Shown here one piece after another: positions 22,922 to 25,426 of a DNA stretch of 25,426 bases (positions within the stretch are counted from its first letter, which is position 1; the number at the start of each line of letters is the position of its first letter). Under the pieces are notes generated by a model, which saw only the letters and a program-made list of their open reading frames with translations, had not been told where the DNA came from and searched no databases. A program made the translations under genes and the position numbers. The DNA is from Wolinella sp052173415 (lineage in GTDB: Bacteria > Campylobacterota > Campylobacteria > Campylobacterales > Helicobacteraceae), in NCBI GenBank assembly GCA_052173415.1, contig JBQMYQ010000026.1, positions 1-25,426 on the forward strand, given 5' to 3'.

Positions 22922-23728
22922 TTAGGGCAGTGCGCGGTGCATAAGCTCCCTAATTCTGCCTAAATCATGCACCCTATCGTTAAAATAAAACGAGCTAAGA
23001 GCCGCCTGCTCGATAAGCATTTCGCGTCCATCAAGCGTGCGTGCGCCATTTGCGCGGGCATGGGCTAAAAAAGGCGTCTCCCTGCCATAAATCACATCAT
23101 ACGCGAGCACTCCCGCATGCAAAAGGGGCGTCAAAAGCGCGGAATCAAGCGGGAGTAAATCATCGCTCAAACCCGCGCTTGTGGTATTGATGATGAGATC
23201 AAACGCACGCTCTCTAGGGTGCAGGAATCGCGTAAAATCCTCATGGGTAGCGCTTTCGTAGCCTTTTAGGGTAAAGGATTCTAGTCGTTTTGCACTACGA
23301 TTAAGCACAAGCAGGGGAATCTGATAGGAGGCAAGAATGCTCGCAATCGCGCGCGCCGTGCCACCCGCTCCGAGCAGCAGCACGCTCTTTGGCTGAATTT
23401 TGCCCTCTAGCGTCTGCATAAAGCCCTCTGCATCGGTATTGTAGCCGATGATACGATTCCCCTCGCGCACGAGCGTATTGACTGAGCCGATTTGACGGGC
23501 GATTCCTCGCACTTCATCGCATTGCAAAAAAGCCACCTCTTTGAAGGGAATCGTAACATTCGCCCCTGCGAGATTGAGCCGCTTGAAGCTCTCTACAAGC
23601 TCGCTCTCTTTAAAGAGGTGATAGCGTCCGTAGAATGCGGGAATCGCAAGCGAAAGGAATAGGTAGTTATGCAGGAGTGGCGATTTGGAATGGGTGATCG
23701 GATTGCCAAACACCGCGTATTGATGCAC
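22922..23728 (-). CDS. aroE: shikimate dehydrogenase
   Basis: Protein of 268 residues that reduces 3-dehydroshikimate with NADPH in the chorismate pathway. Substrate-binding SKSPLLHN (Ser14, Ser16), NVTIPFKE with catalytic Lys63, GSVNTLV and GYNTDAEGF with Asp99 are all present, as is the nucleotide-binding GAGGTARA (120-127). The length is normal. The start is GTG at 23726-23728 with a G-rich site (GGGGG) four bases upstream. It lies 30 bases after the Csd5-like gene in the same direction; H. pylori also has aroE next to csd5 (HP1249-HP1250). Confidence 0.94.
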   Translation of the reverse strand: MHQYAVFGNPITHSKSPLLHNYLFLSLAIPAFYGRYHLFKESELVESFKRLNLAGANVTIPFKEVAFLQCDEVRGIARQIGSVNTLVREGNRIIGYNTDAEGFMQTLEGKIQPKSVLLLGAGGTARAIASILASYQIPLLVLNRSAKRLESFTLKGYESATHEDFTRFLHPRERAFDLIINTTSAGLSDDLLPLDSALLTPLLHAGVLAYDVIYGRETPFLAHARANGARTLDGREMLIEQAALSSFYFNDRVHDLGRIRELMHRALP

Positions 23729-23758
23729 TTTACCCCCTTTTGTAAGCTCGCGCGCGAC

Positions 23759-24481
23759 TTAAGGGGCGGGGGTAATGAGCCTGACATAGACCCACCCCTG
23801 GGGAATCCTGCCCCATTCATTCTCAATCTCGCTCACCATAAGTTCTTCGGAGCGACCCTTTTTTGCAATGATCGTGGCGCCAAGCGAGGGAGCTTCGCGG
23901 ATATTTAGCGTATCGGTATTGACGATGAAGCGCACGGGCTCATCAAAACCTGAGCGCAACAGCCTAATATACGCCCACCCCTCGGGAATCCGCGCCCATT
24001 CGTTCTTCATCTCACTCACCATGAGCACCTCAGAGCGACCCTTTTTCGCCGTAACTGAGGCATCAATCGAGGGAGCTTCGCGGATATTTAGCGTATCGGT
24101 ATTGACGATGAAGCGTAGAAAAAACGCTGAGGACTCATCTTGTGATTGGGCAATCTCTTGCGGTCGCACTTCTTGTGGCTGTGGAGTAGGCTCTGGGGCG
24201 GAAACCTGCGTAAGATTGGGCGCATGGGGCTCTTGTGGGAGTGGAGCTTCAGGCTCGGGGAGTGTAAGCGGAATATCATTTTGTGCACTGGATTCTGGCT
24301 TGGGAGTTGACTCGGACGATTCCTTAATCGCGACAGGCTCAAAAGTCTCAGACTTTGGTGTGGATTTCAAAAAATGAGCTACCTCAAACATCGTATAATA
24401 GAGCCCAAAAGCCACAATAACCGTAAGGAGAGGCAAAGAGTAGAGCTTGAAAAATCGAGCGATGTCATCTATCCTATTCAT
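23759..24481 (-). CDS. csd5: Csd5-like bitopic membrane protein with two SH3 domains
   Basis: Protein of 240 residues. A short cytoplasmic N-terminus (1-14), one membrane span (about 15-37), a Pro/Glu-rich linker (about 40-118) and two bacterial SH3 domains (123-175 and 184-236) follow. H. pylori Csd5 (HP1250) has the same layout, with one SH3 domain that binds peptidoglycan while its N-terminus contacts wall-synthesis and CcmA partners; the gene is likewise next to aroE. Here the SH3 domain is duplicated at a 61-residue period with few differences. The start ATG (24479-24481) overlaps the stop of the AAA ATPase gene by 8 bases. The name csd5 rests on layout and synteny, not on close sequence memory. 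Confidence 0.7.
   Translation of the reverse strand: MNRIDDIARFFKLYSLPLLTVIVAFGLYYTMFEVAHFLKSTPKSETFEPVAIKESSESTPKPESSAQNDIPLTLPEPEAPLPQEPHAPNLTQVSAPEPTPQPQEVRPQEIAQSQDESSAFFLRFIVNTDTLNIREAPSIDASVTAKKGRSEVLMVSEMKNEWARIPEGWAYIRLLRSGFDEPVRFIVNTDTLNIREAPSLGATIIAKKGRSEELMVSEIENEWGRIPQGWVYVRLITPAP
23885..24115. repeat. 183-bp-period duplication of the SH3-coding segment
   Basis: The segments 23774-23932 and 23957-24115 encode the two SH3 domains. Within them, 48 bases at 23885-23932 are identical to 24068-24115, and the rest is very similar, so the duplication is recent or kept alike by recombination. It could expand or collapse. Confidence 0.85.
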
Positions 24482-25283
24482 GCAAAACTCCCAAATCTAG
24501 CGCAGCCATCTCAATGCACTTTATAGGAATCCGACGATCTGATAGCATAGAAGGCGTGGATTCCTCATAATATTCGCAGATCTCCAAAGCAGTGTAGCAA
24601 AGCTTGCATAGCACGCGCAGATTCCCGCGACTGAAGCGATACAAAAGCGCGCACTGTCGATCTCCAAATTTATCTTGCAGCGAGCCTAATCCATTCTGAA
24701 GAAGTTTCTGTGTGATGAAGATTTTACACTCTTTGGGCGTGAGAGTCTTTAGCTCTAGCTTCCCCCATGTGCGCGAGACAAAGTAGCTTTGTGAGAGGAC
24801 ATTCTGGCGTTCTAGCTTGTGCAAAATAAAAACAAACCGAAAAAACCTCGTATCTGCAAGCATACGGATAATCTCTAGCTCATAATCCTTATAGAGCTGG
24901 ATCTCATCAATGATTACAGTAGGAGTGAAATCTTTGGAGAGGTGCTCGCGAAAAGATTCCACCAGCACCTCTCTAGTGTATGGCTGAGGGAGCGCGATTG
25001 TAGGCAGGAAATGCGCATGAAGCGTGCCCAAAAAGCTCGCAATCTTTGAAAATGGATATTTCTGGAAGTAGCACTTATCCTCCCCTAAATCACTGACCAC
25101 TTTTTCAGCGGTGCATGTTTTACCTGCGCCCGGCTCGCCCGTAAGCAGAAGAATCTGAAAAGGCTTGTGCAAAATATACTCTTTGAGCTTCTCTTGGACG
25201 ATGATATTCGTATCAAGCGCGATAAAATCGTCGATTCCTTCGTGTTGGACAAACGCGTCTTTAGTGCCTGCAAAACAACCCAT
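24474..25283 (-). CDS. ExeA-like AAA ATPase
   Basis: Cytoplasmic ATPase of 269 residues. Walker A GEPGAGKT lies at 49-56 and Walker B TVIIDEIQ at 122-129, followed by an Arg-containing stretch FVFILHKLERQ (sensor-1 region). The architecture recalls the ATPase part of ExeA/GspA of type II secretion and related AAA proteins, without their C-terminal peptidoglycan-binding and membrane parts. The ATG at 25281-25283 overlaps the purM TGA by one base (TGATG), and its stop overlaps the Csd5-like gene by 8 bases. Being coupled to a membrane SH3 protein suggests that the pair acts together at the wall. I do not recall a characterised homologue. Confidence 0.72.
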   Translation of the reverse strand: MGCFAGTKDAFVQHEGIDDFIALDTNIIVQEKLKEYILHKPFQILLLTGEPGAGKTCTAEKVVSDLGEDKCYFQKYPFSKIASFLGTLHAHFLPTIALPQPYTREVLVESFREHLSKDFTPTVIIDEIQLYKDYELEIIRMLADTRFFRFVFILHKLERQNVLSQSYFVSRTWGKLELKTLTPKECKIFITQKLLQNGLGSLQDKFGDRQCALLYRFSRGNLRVLCKLCYTALEICEYYEESTPSMLSDRRIPIKCIEMAALDLGVLHE

Positions 25284-25426
25284 CAAATTAGCTCCACTCC
25301 TTTGCTTCCCTCGATAACTTCTCCGATTACCACTCCACCGCTTTTCTCTAGCACCTCTTTGAGGTTTGCCTTAGGGGCGCATAATACCATACCTACGCCC
25401 ATATTGAATGTGCGATACATCTCGCG
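25283..25426 (-). CDS. purM: phosphoribosylformylglycinamidine cyclo-ligase, C-terminal end (cut by window edge)
   Basis: The last 47 codons read REMYRTFNMGVGMVLCAP, then ANLKEVLEKSGGVVIGEVIE and end in GVELI. The EMxRTFNxGxGM block near the C-terminus is characteristic of PurM (AIR synthetase), the fifth step of purine synthesis. The stop TGA at 25283-25285 overlaps the ATPase start, so the ATPase and csd5 genes are probably transcribed from the purM side. Confidence 0.9.
   Translation of the reverse strand, partial: REMYRTFNMGVGMVLCAPKANLKEVLEKSGGVVIGEVIEGSKGVELI

Noticed and set aside
23868..24377. Plus-strand open frame of 169 codons rich in Gly/Ser
   Set aside because: Antisense to the Pro/Glu-rich linker and SH3 repeats of the Csd5-like gene; composition is a shadow of that gene.
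642..25215. GGAATC enrichment explained by a GANTC methyltransferase site or by codon bias
   Set aside because: Other GANTC contexts are not comparably frequent, and all codon phases and gaps carry the motif; a longer recognition site including GGGAATC cannot be excluded.

Overview
The window looks like a stretch of chromosome from a Campylobacterota (Epsilonproteobacteria) member, most likely Helicobacteraceae. The basis is gene content plus two runs of gene order that I recall from Helicobacter pylori: csd3 - NUDIX - pgbA - glcD (the HP0506-HP0509 order) and hemW / rppH - lysC - hobA - holB - folP - hypothetical (the HP1226-HP1233 order). hobA is restricted to this phylum. Base composition is well above that of H. 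pylori, and TMAO/DMSO-type respiration is present. Species cannot be settled by eye.

Layout. 1-582 (minus): start of a Sel1-like gene cut by the left edge, a small membrane protein and a leader sequence that recurs near the other end of the window. 583-4150 (minus): flagellar late-gene block flgM-flgN-flgK behind a sigma-28 type promoter, followed by a DUF2400 protein and preceded by a tiny membrane protein. 4298-9717 (plus): csd3 (peptidoglycan trimming), a NUDT14-like NUDIX hydrolase, a short PgbA-like protein, glcD and a NicO-type metal exporter. 9923-10972 (minus): hemW. 11077-16046 (plus): tightly packed, partly overlapping operon rppH-lysC-hobA-holB-folP-hypothetical, joining RNA decay, aspartate-family amino acid synthesis, replication and folate synthesis. 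16235-22161 (plus): a pseudopilin, a PAS histidine kinase, an OmpR-type regulator, a monohaem cytochrome c and a Tat-exported TorA/DMSO-reductase-family enzyme. These read as a sensor-regulator pair next to the respiratory chain it probably controls. 22222-25426 (minus): a frameshifted Sel1 gene, aroE, a Csd5-like SH3 protein with a duplicated SH3 domain, an ExeA-like AAA ATPase and the 3' end of purM. No tRNA, rRNA, CRISPR or intact insertion sequence was seen.

The outstanding signal is at DNA level. The hexamer GGAATC (on either strand), usually as GGGAATC and often GGGAATCG, occurs about 120 times by hand count in 25.4 kb, where roughly 12 would be expected from equal base use. It appears on both strands, in all three codon phases in each direction, and in intergenic DNA. 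It also forms a 12-bp perfect inverted-repeat hairpin behind torA. Density and distribution recall DNA uptake sequences of Neisseria and Pasteurellaceae or the HIP1 octamer of cyanobacteria. I know of no description of such a motif in this phylum.
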